DNA of 64,000 nt from G965215055 sp965242685 (GTDB lineage: Bacteria; Pseudomonadota; Gammaproteobacteria; UBA4575). The DNA lies in the NCBI GenBank assembly GCA_965242685.1, contig OZ251487.1, positions 1,674,001 through 1,738,000 on the forward strand, read 5' to 3'. The notes beneath the pieces are model-generated. The model saw only the letters and a program-made list of their open reading frames with translations, made no database searches and was not told the origin of the DNA. Made by a program: the position numbers and the translations under genes. Every line of letters starts with the position of its first letter. Position 1 is the stretch's first letter. This document shows positions 1-8,514 of this stretch, one piece after another.

Positions 1-458
1 GCCTCTACCATGCCCAGTACCTTTTTCTGGTTGGGCCAGATCAATACCCAGACATTGAAGAGCATGATCGTGCCTAGCCACGCGCCGACGCCAATGGCCG
101 TTACACCATTCGTCGCAAAGAAATTTGTAGTGAAACCACCTACATATTCCAGCGCCCAGGCACCCGTCAGCCAGGTAACCACCGCACCCCAGCGAAACCA
201 GACGAGTGCGCGAGGGGCGACGTATTTGCCGATTGCCGCAGGGCCGGGGCCATCACTGTCTGCCGCCGCCTCATTCATCGCCGGGACCTGTACGAAGTTG
301 AAGTAGTACAGCAAACCGATCCAGACAATGCCGGCGAGGACGTGCAACCACACCGCAAGCGACCATATATTAAGGCCGCCCGAAAAACCAAGTGCAATTA
401 AAATTGCAACAATCACGCCCGCAATGATTGTACCAAGAATGGAATTTAGTGGATTCAT
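1..458 (-). CDS. Urate hydroxylase (PuuD)-type membrane protein, 3' end cut by window edge
   Basis: About 152 codons are visible, starting at an ATG preceded by GGAGAG at good spacing; the C-terminus lies outside the window. The first helix (about residues 8-28) is followed by a segment containing HVLAGIVWIGLLYYFNFVQV, which matches by eye the N-terminal membrane domain of the urate hydroxylase PuuD family (Urate_ox_N). Two more hydrophobic stretches follow (WFRWGAVVTWLTGAW and a later VGAWLGTIMLFNVWVLIW). Many proteobacteria carry only this domain with no cytochrome c domain, and its role there is unsettled. It is divergent from the hydantoinase gene, so a shared purine or hydantoin theme is possible but unproven. 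Confidence 0.7.
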   Translation of the reverse strand, partial: MNPLNSILGTIIAGVIVAILIALGFSGGLNIWSLAVWLHVLAGIVWIGLLYYFNFVQVPAMNEAAADSDGPGPAAIGKYVAPRALVWFRWGAVVTWLTGAWALEYVGGFTTNFFATNGVTAIGVGAWLGTIMLFNVWVLIWPNQKKVLGMVE

Positions 459-583
459 AAGGGTCTCTCCGCCTGTAATAGTTGTTCTTTGAAGTTTATC
501 ATTTTAGCATATTTCTATGCCGCTAAAATTATAATGGATCATTGCAACCGACAACCCTATAAATCTGAAAATTATTACCCGTT

Positions 584-2119
584 GTGAACCCTGTTGAGCT
601 AAGCATTTTTGCCCACAAGATAGACGCCATTTGCGAGGAGATGGGCGCACAATTGCGATTGGCGGCCTTTTCCCCGAATATCAGGGACCGTCTCGATTTT
701 TCATGCGCCGTATTCGATGCACAGGGAGGCTTGTGCGCGCAAGCCGCCCACATCCCTGTGCATTTGGGAAGCATGGCGTTTGCAATGCGAAAGATCGTTA
801 CGGAAATCGATTGGGAAGCCGAAGATTTTGTAGTGCTGAATGATCCTTATCTAGGCGGTACCCACCTGCCGGATGTAACGGTCATCGGCCCGGTGTTTGT
901 AAAAGACGAATTGCTGGGATTCGTTGCAAATCGCGCACATCATGCCGATATCGGGGCGACGACCCCAGGCTCAATGCCGATCTCAAGCGACCTGTCTCAA
1001 GAAGGCATCATAATTTCACCTACGCACATCGGCAGCGGGACGGAAATCGATCAGGAAAAGATTAAAAATCTGTTCAAGGGCGCCAGGAATATGCGCGATA
1101 CACTGGGCGACATGGCTGCTCAGTGCAGTGCCAACAGGCTGGGAATTCAACGCTTGCAGAGATTGATCGTATCGCTGGGCAAGGAGAATTTTATTCAGTC
1201 TTTACAAGCCCTTAATCAATATGGGGAGCGCATCGCCCGCGCGACTATTGCAAGAATTCCGAATGGTGAGTACTCATTTACGGATTACATGGAAGACGAT
1301 GGCCAAGGGAATTGCGACCTGCCGATCAGTGTTCTTCTGCAAGTGAACGATAAAACCGTTGTGGTTGACTTTGCGGGCACCGCTCATCAGGTTGCCGGTA
1401 ACGTCAACTGCCCCATTTCCGTTACCGCCGCCGCCGTGTTTTACGTGTTTCGTTGTCTGATGCCCGAAGAAACACCAGCCTGCGCGGGCAGTTTTTTGCC
1501 GATTGAACTGGTCGTACCCAAGGCCTCGTTGTTGCATGCGGAACGTCCCGCGGCCGTGGCCGCGGGGAACGTGGAAACCAGTTCGCGTGTTGTCGATGCG
1601 GTATTGGGTGCTTTGAGCCGGGCGCTGCCGAATGAGATTCCCGCTTGCAGCCAAGGTACCATGAACAATCTTGCCCTGGGGAGTTCTTCCGGTGAGGTAT
1701 GGGCATATTATGAAACGATAGCCGGTGGCACGGGTGCTTCAAAGTGTGCACAGGGATTATCCGCAGTACAGTCCCACATGACCAATACCCAAAACACCCC
1801 TGCGGAAGTACTGGAAATGAATTGCCCGCTTCGAGTCAAGCGTTACACCGTTCGCAAGGGCTCCGGGGGGAAGGGCAAACATGATGGCGGCGATGGTTTG
1901 ATTCGAGAACTGGAGTTTTTGGACGATGCCACCTTTACGATTTTATCTGAACGCAGGCGGCGCCCCCCTTGGGGGCTGGCAGGGGGTAGCGATGGCAAAA
2001 CCGGCGCAAATCTTCTCAACGGTGAATCGCTTGCCGCCAAGGTGCAACGCCGGGCCGTCAAGGGCGACCGTTTACGCATTGAAACCCCCGGAGGGGGGGG
2101 CTGGAGCCGCCCCGTCTAA
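584..2119 (+). CDS. hyuB: Hydantoinase B / 5-oxoprolinase beta-type subunit
   Basis: A 511-residue protein matching the HyuB (HydB) half of the ATP-dependent hydantoinase/5-oxoprolinase family, which opens cyclic amides such as N-methylhydantoin or 5-oxoproline. Family hallmarks are the early SPNIRDRLDFSCAVFD and HIPVHLGSM stretches, LNDPYLGGTHLPDV near residue 90, and RAHHADIG. The length is normal for a free-standing HyuB. The start is GTG, the only usual start after an in-frame TGA at 566-568; no clear Shine-Dalgarno is seen. The usual partner hyuA is not adjacent: upstream is a divergent membrane-protein gene and 5 nt downstream an amidotransferase. Substrate unknown. Confidence 0.85.
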   Translation: MNPVELSIFAHKIDAICEEMGAQLRLAAFSPNIRDRLDFSCAVFDAQGGLCAQAAHIPVHLGSMAFAMRKIVTEIDWEAEDFVVLNDPYLGGTHLPDVTVIGPVFVKDELLGFVANRAHHADIGATTPGSMPISSDLSQEGIIISPTHIGSGTEIDQEKIKNLFKGARNMRDTLGDMAAQCSANRLGIQRLQRLIVSLGKENFIQSLQALNQYGERIARATIARIPNGEYSFTDYMEDDGQGNCDLPISVLLQVNDKTVVVDFAGTAHQVAGNVNCPISVTAAAVFYVFRCLMPEETPACAGSFLPIELVVPKASLLHAERPAAVAAGNVETSSRVVDAVLGALSRALPNEIPACSQGTMNNLALGSSSGEVWAYYETIAGGTGASKCAQGLSAVQSHMTNTQNTPAEVLEMNCPLRVKRYTVRKGSGGKGKHDGGDGLIRELEFLDDATFTILSERRRRPPWGLAGGSDGKTGANLLNGESLAAKVQRRAVKGDRLRIETPGGGGWSRPV

Positions 2120-2124
2120 TTACA

Positions 2125-3912
2125 ATGTGCGGCATCTGTGGGGAGTTGCGACTTGACGGCAACCCGTCTCGTCTGAAGACCATTGAGCGAATGCTCGCTT
2201 TATTGCGGCGCCGTGGGCCCGATCATGAAGGTAGCTTTTTTCTCAATGCCGTCGGTCTGGGTCATCGACGCTTGTCAATCATCGACCTGTCGGCTCACGC
2301 CAACCAGCCCATGACAGACACTAGATTAAAGCTCAGTATTGTTTTCAACGGTACGATTTACAACTATCCACAGCTACGTGAAGAGTTGCGGCGGCACGGG
2401 CATACTTTTCGTTCTACCGGCGATACCGAGGTCATACTCAAAAGCTATGCCCAATGGGGGAAATCCAGTGTTGCAAAACTGCTGGGTATGTTTGCCTTTG
2501 CAATTTGGGATGAAAATAAACAGGAGTTGTTTCTGGCACGCGACCGTTTGGGCATCAAGCCCCTTTATTACGTGCAAACCGGACAGTTTTTTCGCTTTGC
2601 CTCCACTTCACAGGCACTGCTTGCCGCGGGCGAGGTGGACACGGATATCGATATCGTCGGCTTGCATCATCACCTTACGCTGCACGCCGTTGTCCCCGCA
2701 CCTGCGACCATTCTCAAGGGACTCAGGAAACTACCACCCGCACATACCCTATCGATCAAGGCCGGTGGGCGGAATGTCGCACAGCGGTATTGGCGATTAC
2801 GCGCCGACAAAACCGATACGATTAAAAGTGAACGGCAATGGCAGTATGAAATTCAAACCGCTTTGCACCGGGCAATAGAAAGAAGACGGCAAATTGCAGA
2901 CGTACCGGTTGGGGTATTGTTGTCGGGCGGATTGGATTCAAGCCTGCTGGTTGGCCTGCTTGCCAGAGCAGGAGTTAAAAGCATACCGACTTATTCCATC
3001 GGTTTTGAAGACCAACCCGAAGAACGGGGCAATGAGTTTGAATATTCCGATGCGGTAGCCGAACGATTTGCTACCGATCATCATAAATTTTATATCGACA
3101 ATGACCAGGTGCTGACGCGCTTGCCGGAAGCTGTTGACTGGATGGCCGAGCCTATGGTGGGACAAGATGCCGTCGCTTTTTACCTGTTGGCCGAGCAGGT
3201 CGGTCGGCATATTTCCGTGGTGCAGTCGGGGCAAGGCGCCGACGAGGTATTCGGCGGCTACTTTTGGTATCCGCCGATGCAGGCGGAAAAGGCATTTTGT
3301 GTGCAAAGTTTTGCAAAACACTATTTTGATCGCGGCCACGCCGAGATGGGTACCATGATAGATAAGGCTTTTATCGGTGACGATTTTACCTCGGACAAAA
3401 TTGCGCAACTGTTGTACGAATCGGGCACGAAAGAATTCATCGATGCGGTTTTACACCTGGATGTGACCACTTTGGTCGTTGATGATCCGGTAAAGCGAGT
3501 CGATAACATGACGATGGCGCATGGTCTGGAGGCGAGGGTGCCTTTTTTGGACCATGAATTGGTCGAGTTGGCGATGCGGATGCCGGTGAAATATAAACTT
3601 GCGGACGGCGGCAAGTATATACTGAGAAAAATAGCGCGAGGTTTATTGCCGGATAAGGTTATTGATCGTGACAAAGGCTATTTCCCCGTACCCGCCCTGA
3701 AGTACGTTCGCGGTGAGTTTTTTGAGCTTATGCGGCGGGTCTTGCACTCGGATCGTTGTCGGCAACGTGGCTTGTTTCAGCGGCACTACATTGACAAGTT
3801 ATTGCAGCACCCCGGTCGCTACATGACACCTTTGCAGGGCAGTAAGCTGTGGCATTTGGCCTTGCTGGAGTTATGGTTGCAGCGCAATGTAGACAAGTGT
3901 TTTACCGCATAG
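2125..3912 (+). CDS. Asparagine synthase-like amidotransferase, probable N-acetylglutaminylglutamine amidotransferase
   Basis: A 595-residue class II glutamine amidotransferase. The N-terminal glutaminase domain (about 1-200) has catalytic Cys2 in MCGICGE and the RGPDHEG motif; the C-terminal synthetase domain has the PP-loop GVLLSGGLDSS near residue 270. Segments such as NEFEYSDAVAERFATDHHKF, MAEPMVGQDAVAFYLLAEQV and SGQGADEVFGGYFWYP are those I associate with the amidotransferase that makes the osmoprotectant N-acetylglutaminylglutamine amide (NAGGN), rather than ordinary AsnB. In known NAGGN operons it sits beside the ngg synthetase and an M42 peptidase; here it follows hyuB by 5 nt and precedes grxD, so the pathway partner is missing locally. 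A generic AsnB is the alternative. Confidence 0.8.
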   Translation: MCGICGELRLDGNPSRLKTIERMLALLRRRGPDHEGSFFLNAVGLGHRRLSIIDLSAHANQPMTDTRLKLSIVFNGTIYNYPQLREELRRHGHTFRSTGDTEVILKSYAQWGKSSVAKLLGMFAFAIWDENKQELFLARDRLGIKPLYYVQTGQFFRFASTSQALLAAGEVDTDIDIVGLHHHLTLHAVVPAPATILKGLRKLPPAHTLSIKAGGRNVAQRYWRLRADKTDTIKSERQWQYEIQTALHRAIERRRQIADVPVGVLLSGGLDSSLLVGLLARAGVKSIPTYSIGFEDQPEERGNEFEYSDAVAERFATDHHKFYIDNDQVLTRLPEAVDWMAEPMVGQDAVAFYLLAEQVGRHISVVQSGQGADEVFGGYFWYPPMQAEKAFCVQSFAKHYFDRGHAEMGTMIDKAFIGDDFTSDKIAQLLYESGTKEFIDAVLHLDVTTLVVDDPVKRVDNMTMAHGLEARVPFLDHELVELAMRMPVKYKLADGGKYILRKIARGLLPDKVIDRDKGYFPVPALKYVRGEFFELMRRVLHSDRCRQRGLFQRHYIDKLLQHPGRYMTPLQGSKLWHLALLELWLQRNVDKCFTA

Positions 3913-3968
3913 CCCGTGTGCAGTACAATGTCGGTTGAGTGTAGCAATATTTTTAGGAAACGTTTGCA

Positions 3969-4313
3969 ATGGATATATTAGATAGAATCAAAGAACAGGT
4001 GGAGTCCAATCCGGTAATTCTTTATATGAAAGGTACCCCGCAGATGCCGCAGTGTGGTTTTTCCAGCCGTGCGGCGGAGGCACTTAAATCCTGTGGTCGT
4101 CAGTTTGCCTATGTGAATGTATTGATGGACCCGGAAGTTTTTGAGAACCTGCCTCGTTACGCCGATTGGCCTACTTTCCCTCAGCTGTACATCGGTGGTG
4201 AGCTTGTCGGTGGATGCGACATCACCCTGGAGCTACAGGAGAAAGGCGAATTGAAAAAGATGGTGACGGATGCAGCCGAAAGTGCGGAAAAAAACCTCGA
4301 AGGAGAGGCTTAA
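3969..4313 (+). CDS. grxD: Monothiol glutaredoxin, Grx4 family
   Basis: A 114-residue monothiol glutaredoxin that binds and transfers [2Fe-2S] clusters with glutathione and usually partners BolA (a bolA gene lies at 52642-52959). The CGFS active site is present (PQCGFSSRA, near residue 29), with the TFPQLYIGGELVGGCD glutathione-binding segment near 78-92. The length equals that of E. coli Grx4. ATG start with a weak purine-rich stretch (AGGAAACG) about 7 nt upstream. It is separated by 56 nt from the amidotransferase and is followed by the convergent rnt gene. Confidence 0.95.
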   Translation: MDILDRIKEQVESNPVILYMKGTPQMPQCGFSSRAAEALKSCGRQFAYVNVLMDPEVFENLPRYADWPTFPQLYIGGELVGGCDITLELQEKGELKKMVTDAAESAEKNLEGEA

Positions 4314-4361
4314 TAGTCCGCAATACATATTTGACCTTGGTGCCGTTCGTTCAGCAAGCCG

Positions 4362-5012
4362 TCACGCCAAGTCATGCTTCAAGCCGTCGTTTTGCAGTTT
4401 TTCCCATTTGTTTAGTACGCTGCAAAATATTGCGGCGGTTTTTTCGGCATCGTAGATGGCGGAATGTGCGCTGCTGCTCTCCCATTCCAGGTTGGCGGTC
4501 TCGGCAATTTTTGACAATACCGTTTGGCCATAGGCGAGTGCACCCAGGGTAACCGTGTCAAAGCTGCTGAAGGAATGAAAGGGGTTGTCTCTTATGCCGG
4601 TGCGCACTACCGCGGCATTGATAAAACTCAAGTCAAAGAAGGCGTTATGTCCGACCAAAATTGCCCGGCTGCATTTGTTCAGCTTTACGTATTGACGTAT
4701 CGGTGAAAATATTTTGTTCAAGGCATCTTTTTCAGGCAGGGCAAACCTCAACGGATGAAAGGGATCAATTCCGTTCACTTCCAGAGAAGTGGTCTCCAGG
4801 TTTGCGCCGGCAAAGGGTTCGACGTGGGTGGATAGGGTCTTGTGACAAATAAAGTCCCCTTCTCTGTTTATGCCAATCAACACCGCGGCGATCTCCAATA
4901 GCGCATCCGTGCTCGCATTAAAGCCGCCTGTCTCGACATCGATGACCACCGGGCAAAAGCCGCGAAACCGTTTGCCAATCGGGATTAAATCTTGTTGTTT
5001 TTTAGCTTCCAC
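4362..5012 (-). CDS. rnt: Ribonuclease T, DEDD 3'-5' exoribonuclease
   Basis: A 216-residue RNase T, the dimeric exonuclease that trims the CCA ends of tRNA and 3' ends of 5S/23S rRNA. The DEDD catalytic set is visible: Asp and Glu in VVIDVETGGFN (about residues 22-32), the GHNAFFDLSFIN segment near 120, and the final His/Asp pair in SSAHSAIYDAEKTA near 185. The start is GTG at 5012. Residues 1-15 match the usual short N-terminal extension (IGKRFRGFCPVV). It is convergent with grxD and divergent from argG. Confidence 0.93.
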   Translation of the reverse strand: MEAKKQQDLIPIGKRFRGFCPVVIDVETGGFNASTDALLEIAAVLIGINREGDFICHKTLSTHVEPFAGANLETTSLEVNGIDPFHPLRFALPEKDALNKIFSPIRQYVKLNKCSRAILVGHNAFFDLSFINAAVVRTGIRDNPFHSFSSFDTVTLGALAYGQTVLSKIAETANLEWESSSAHSAIYDAEKTAAIFCSVLNKWEKLQNDGLKHDLA

Positions 5013-5083
5013 GTACTTGTCATCCTGGATCTGGTTTCAGGCTATAATCCATCAAAATTGAGCTTCAACTTTTTGTTTGTATC

Positions 5084-6277
5084 ATGACATCGGTTCAAAA
5101 AATTGTACTTGCCTATTCGGGCGGCTTGGATACCTCCGTTATTCTGAAATGGTTGCAGGAAACCTATCGCTGTGAAGTCGTTACCTTCACGGCAGATATT
5201 GGTCAGGGGGAAGAACTTGAGCCCGCGCGTGAAAAAGCAAAGGACTTGGGAGTAAACGAGATCTACATCGAGGATTTGAAAGAAGAGTTTGTGAGCGAAT
5301 TTGTTTACCCCATGTTTCGTGCCAATGCGGTTTATGAAGGGGAATATCTGCTGGGTACTGCCATTGCGAGGCCATTGATCGCCAGGCGCCTGGTGCAAAT
5401 TGCCGAGGAAACAAAAGCGGATGCGATCTCCCACGGCGCCACGGGAAAGGGTAACGATCAGGTACGCTTCGAGTTGGGGGTGTATGCCCATAACCCCGAT
5501 ATTACAATCATTGCACCCTGGCGGGAATGGCAACTTAATTCCCGCCGGAAATTGTTGGACTATGCCGAGAAAAACAACATTGCGATAGAGCAGACGCGCG
5601 ACAATCGCCCGCCGTATTCGATGGATGCGAATTTGCTCCATGTTTCTTATGAGGGCGGTCGCCTGGAAGATCCGTGGGAGGCGCCTGCCGAGGACATGTG
5701 GAAACTCACCTGCGCCCCCGAGCGCGCCCCTGAAGTAGCGGCGCATTTGGAGATTGATTTTGAACGAGGGGACGCCGTGTGTCTGAACGGTGCGTCCCAA
5801 AGCCCGGCGCAACTATTGAGAAACTTGAACACCCTTGCCGGTGAACACGGTATAGGCAGGCAGGATATCGTGGAAAATCGCTATGTCGGTATGAAGTCAC
5901 GCGGCTGTTATGAAACACCGGGGGGCACGGTGCTGCTCAAGGCGCATCGCGCCATAGAATCCATTACGCTTGATCGGGAACTCGCCCACTTGAAAGACGA
6001 GCTTATGCCGCGCTATGCGCGATTGATTTACAATGGTTACTGGTGGAGCCCCGAGCGCCTGGCGATGCAAAGATTAATTGATGCCACCCAGGTAAATGTA
6101 ACCGGTACGGTTCGTCTAAAATTATATAAGGGTAACGTCGGCGTTATCGGGCGCAAATCGGAAAACAGCTTGTATAGCTCAAGTATGGCAACCTTTGAAG
6201 ACGATGCGGGTATCTATAACCAACGGGATGCGGAAGGCTTTATAAAATTGAATGCCTTACGTATGCGAATGCGTTAG
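5084..6277 (+). CDS. argG: Argininosuccinate synthase
   Basis: A 397-residue argininosuccinate synthase, which joins citrulline and aspartate using ATP in arginine biosynthesis. The N-terminal P-loop AYSGGLDTS (about residues 10-18) and the ISHGATGKGNDQVRFEL substrate loop (about 112-128) are intact, as is the RDNRPPYSMDANLLHVSYEG region. Length and sequence fit the short, type 1 form found in many proteobacteria. ATG start. It is transcribed away from rnt, 71 nt apart, and is followed by mlaA after 38 nt; no other arginine gene is in the window. Confidence 0.96.
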   Translation: MTSVQKIVLAYSGGLDTSVILKWLQETYRCEVVTFTADIGQGEELEPAREKAKDLGVNEIYIEDLKEEFVSEFVYPMFRANAVYEGEYLLGTAIARPLIARRLVQIAEETKADAISHGATGKGNDQVRFELGVYAHNPDITIIAPWREWQLNSRRKLLDYAEKNNIAIEQTRDNRPPYSMDANLLHVSYEGGRLEDPWEAPAEDMWKLTCAPERAPEVAAHLEIDFERGDAVCLNGASQSPAQLLRNLNTLAGEHGIGRQDIVENRYVGMKSRGCYETPGGTVLLKAHRAIESITLDRELAHLKDELMPRYARLIYNGYWWSPERLAMQRLIDATQVNVTGTVRLKLYKGNVGVIGRKSENSLYSSSMATFEDDAGIYNQRDAEGFIKLNALRMRMR

Positions 6278-6315
6278 GATCGCCTCAGTCAAAAGGTTGA
6301 ATAAGGATAAGGTAC

Positions 6316-7077
6316 ATGCGCGGATTTCTCACGATACGAAAGCACCCCGTTCCTCGATATGTCTTTTTTCTGGTGCTGGTAAGCAGTGTGGTGGCCAGTG
6401 GTTGTACAAGCACTCAACAACTGTCAGATAGCCCCAGGGATCCATGGGAAGGGTTCAACCGAGGCATCTACGGATTTAACGATACCTTGGACCAAGCCTT
6501 TCTCACCCCTGCCGCTACGGGGTATCGCGCCGTGGCGCCTGAATTTGTCGAAACGGGCATAAGTAATTTCTTTGCAAACCTTGATGACGTGAACGTTGCA
6601 TTCAATAACGCCTTACAACTCAAGTTCCCTAACGCGGCCTCTGACGTAGGGCGAGTTATCGTTAATTCCACGGCGGGAGTGTTGGGATTCTTTGACGTGG
6701 CCAGTCACATGGGACTGCAAAAACATGATGAAGATTTTGGCCAGACGCTCGGTTATTGGGGGGTAGGCAGCGGTCCCTACTTAATGTTGCCGTTTTTTGG
6801 TCCCAGTAGTTTGCGCGATGCCCCCGCTAAAGGCGTGGATATGTTACTGTCGCCAGAGCGGACGGATATTAAAACCGCGGAGCGTAACGCCTTGTTCGCG
6901 CTACAAACCATCAGCAAACGTGCCGAATTGATGCAGCTCGAGGAAAAAGCCGAGGAGATCATTCATGACCGTTATATATTTATTCGGGACATATATATGG
7001 ATCGTCGTGAATTTTTAGTCAAAGATGGCGAAGATATAATGGATGATGACTTCTATAAGGAATCCGAAAGTGAATAA
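6316..7077 (+). CDS. mlaA: MlaA/VacJ family outer-membrane lipoprotein
   Basis: A 253-residue MlaA, the outer-membrane lipoprotein that removes misplaced phospholipids from the outer leaflet and hands them to the Mla pathway. The N-terminus has a signal peptide with a lipobox ending in VASGC (Cys near residue 30). Family motifs DPWEGFNRGIYGFND, NFFANLDDVNVAFNN and the EDFGQTLGYWGVGSGPYLMLPFFGPSSLRD segment are present. A purine run AAGGATAAGG lies 5-14 nt upstream of the ATG. The rest of the mla operon (mlaFEDCB) is not in the window. The C-terminal acidic tail (GEDIMDDDFYKESESE) is typical. Confidence 0.94.
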   Translation: MRGFLTIRKHPVPRYVFFLVLVSSVVASGCTSTQQLSDSPRDPWEGFNRGIYGFNDTLDQAFLTPAATGYRAVAPEFVETGISNFFANLDDVNVAFNNALQLKFPNAASDVGRVIVNSTAGVLGFFDVASHMGLQKHDEDFGQTLGYWGVGSGPYLMLPFFGPSSLRDAPAKGVDMLLSPERTDIKTAERNALFALQTISKRAELMQLEEKAEEIIHDRYIFIRDIYMDRREFLVKDGEDIMDDDFYKESESE

Positions 7078-7127
7078 GCCATCGGATTTTATAAAGGGCA
7101 AGAGACACATAACGCACTACCAAGCTT

Positions 7128-7931
7128 GTGGGCAGATGTATCGTCTGCAATAAATTTGCAGGTCCGTTCTATTCTTTACACAAAACCTGTTACCAAACGT
7201 ATCAGGGCACGCGTGAAAATATACGCCGGCTATTTTCCGAATCAATCGAAGCCGCCACGGAAGCCGGAGAATTCGTCAACGCGCTAAAAAGTTGTCGTCC
7301 GGCAACCTCATTTTCACTTTCCCAGTTTGAGAGTTTGATAACCCGCACATGGCAGGAGCAGGCTGTCAGCGTGGCAAAAAGCAAGTCGCTTGATGACAGG
7401 AAAGCGAATTACTTGCTTGAAGTTGTCCCGGCTTTAGGGATCAAAGATAAAGATATAGAACCCTATTTGCTTCAAAGGCTCGCCAATATCCGGCACCTTG
7501 TGCGTATCAATCAAGGGCAACCTGTCGAGAAGGTCTTCGCGCACCTTGACGCTAGGATAAATTTGGAAGATGAGGAGATCGTGGTTTGGGTATTTGAGGA
7601 GGTGCTAAAAATGGAACGACAGCACCCTATCGAAGACAACAAATGGGGGGTATGGCGGCCGATATTGAACAACCTTTTTAATAAATCACGCTATAAGGAA
7701 GCAACGGTGAAAATTGAAGCTACGGGTATGTTGACAATCACCAGTAGGAATCTTTATTTCGTTGCAGAGAAAGGAGTTGCCAAAATTTGCCTGGAAGACA
7801 TCTATGCCGTGACGCCAATGAAGGACGGTATACGCATACAAACGAGGCAACGAAATGCTGTTCCCGATACTTATGTTACGGGGGACGGTCGTTTTACGTA
7901 TGCGTTACTGCATTACGCTACAGCTCTTTGA
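7128..7931 (+). CDS. Conserved-looking unknown with N-terminal Cys cluster and C-terminal PH/GRAM-like region
   Basis: A 267-residue protein that I do not recognise as a named family. The first 20 residues carry CIVCNKFAGPFYSLHKTC, a CxxC plus His/Cys arrangement that could be a small zinc site. The middle is helical and charged. The last 70 residues (GMLTITSRNLYFVAEKGVAKICLEDI, split here from the DGIRIQTRQR strand) resemble the short PH/GRAM-like fold seen in bacterial proteins with a 'GELTLTNRRLIF' pattern, so membrane or lipid binding is possible. No signal peptide or transmembrane helix is seen. GTG start at 7128, 50 nt after mlaA, possibly co-transcribed. Confidence 0.6.
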   Translation: MGRCIVCNKFAGPFYSLHKTCYQTYQGTRENIRRLFSESIEAATEAGEFVNALKSCRPATSFSLSQFESLITRTWQEQAVSVAKSKSLDDRKANYLLEVVPALGIKDKDIEPYLLQRLANIRHLVRINQGQPVEKVFAHLDARINLEDEEIVVWVFEEVLKMERQHPIEDNKWGVWRPILNNLFNKSRYKEATVKIEATGMLTITSRNLYFVAEKGVAKICLEDIYAVTPMKDGIRIQTRQRNAVPDTYVTGDGRFTYALLHYATAL

Positions 7932-8038
7932 TGGTTTCCTGCACTTATTCACCAAGGCTCAGGCAGCGTGATACCTCTCCACAAGTCATACAAGACGCCA
8001 GTTGTGCATCGCAACGCACGGGCGTAAGAATTTAAGGC

Positions 8039-8203
8039 CTAACTACAGAATATTTTTTTCAGCCAACCGAAGAAACCGCCATTGTCGGACTGTGCGGCGG
8101 GTTGCGTGTCCTGTTGAGGGGCCGCCCGTTGCCCGGCCTGTTTCCCCTGCATGGCCTCATAGTGTCTTCTTAATACTGAATCTGTAGGGATGGTATCGCT
8201 CAT
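8039..8203 (-). CDS. Small protein with conserved-looking C-terminal GGFFGWLKKIF tail
   Basis: A 54-residue frame starting at ATG 8203, preceded by CGAGG about 8 nt upstream. It begins MSDTIPTDSVLRRHYEAMQ, has a Gln/Ala/Pro-rich linker, and ends NGGFFGWLKKIFCS. The 'IPTD.VLRRHYE' head and the amphipathic 'GFFGWLKK.F' tail look like a pattern I have seen in other gammaproteobacterial small proteins, and the composition is not random. The tail could bind a membrane surface. Function unknown. It lies between the unknown protein gene and folE, on the opposite strand, in what is otherwise a 580-nt gap. Confidence 0.6.
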   Translation of the reverse strand: MSDTIPTDSVLRRHYEAMQGKQAGQRAAPQQDTQPAAQSDNGGFFGWLKKIFCS

Positions 8204-8397
8204 TATTACGACCTCGTTTCTGAATTTGCCATTATTGCAAAGGCGGAAATCATTACCTCATTAAAACTCTAACATTGTTGTTATAATGATGTATATATAA
8301 TTATGGGCACATAGCCAGTGGCGACGGTGCACGAGTTAATAGTATATTTTGTTGGTATGAATGCAAGCATTTTTAACCAACACGGGACTTGGAGCAT

Positions 8398-8426
8398 TTT
8401 TTATGTCAAATGGAAGATTCTATAAT
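8398..8426 (+). promoter_or_regulatory. Possible sigma-70 promoter upstream of folE
   Basis: A perfect TATAAT at 8421-8426 lies about 90 nt before the folE start, with a poor -35 candidate (TTTTTA at 8398-8403) at 17-nt spacing. Another TATAAT occurs near 8281 without a convincing -35. The 311-nt gap 8204-8514 holds no further coding sequence that I can support. The long leader may carry regulation, but no fold is obvious. Confidence 0.3.
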
Positions 8427-8514
8427 GGACGCATAATTCATCGCTCAAACTGTGGCAAGGTGGGTTGTTGTTTGCAACAAACAGGGGCGGCACTGTCAAT
8501 TTTAGAGATGAACG

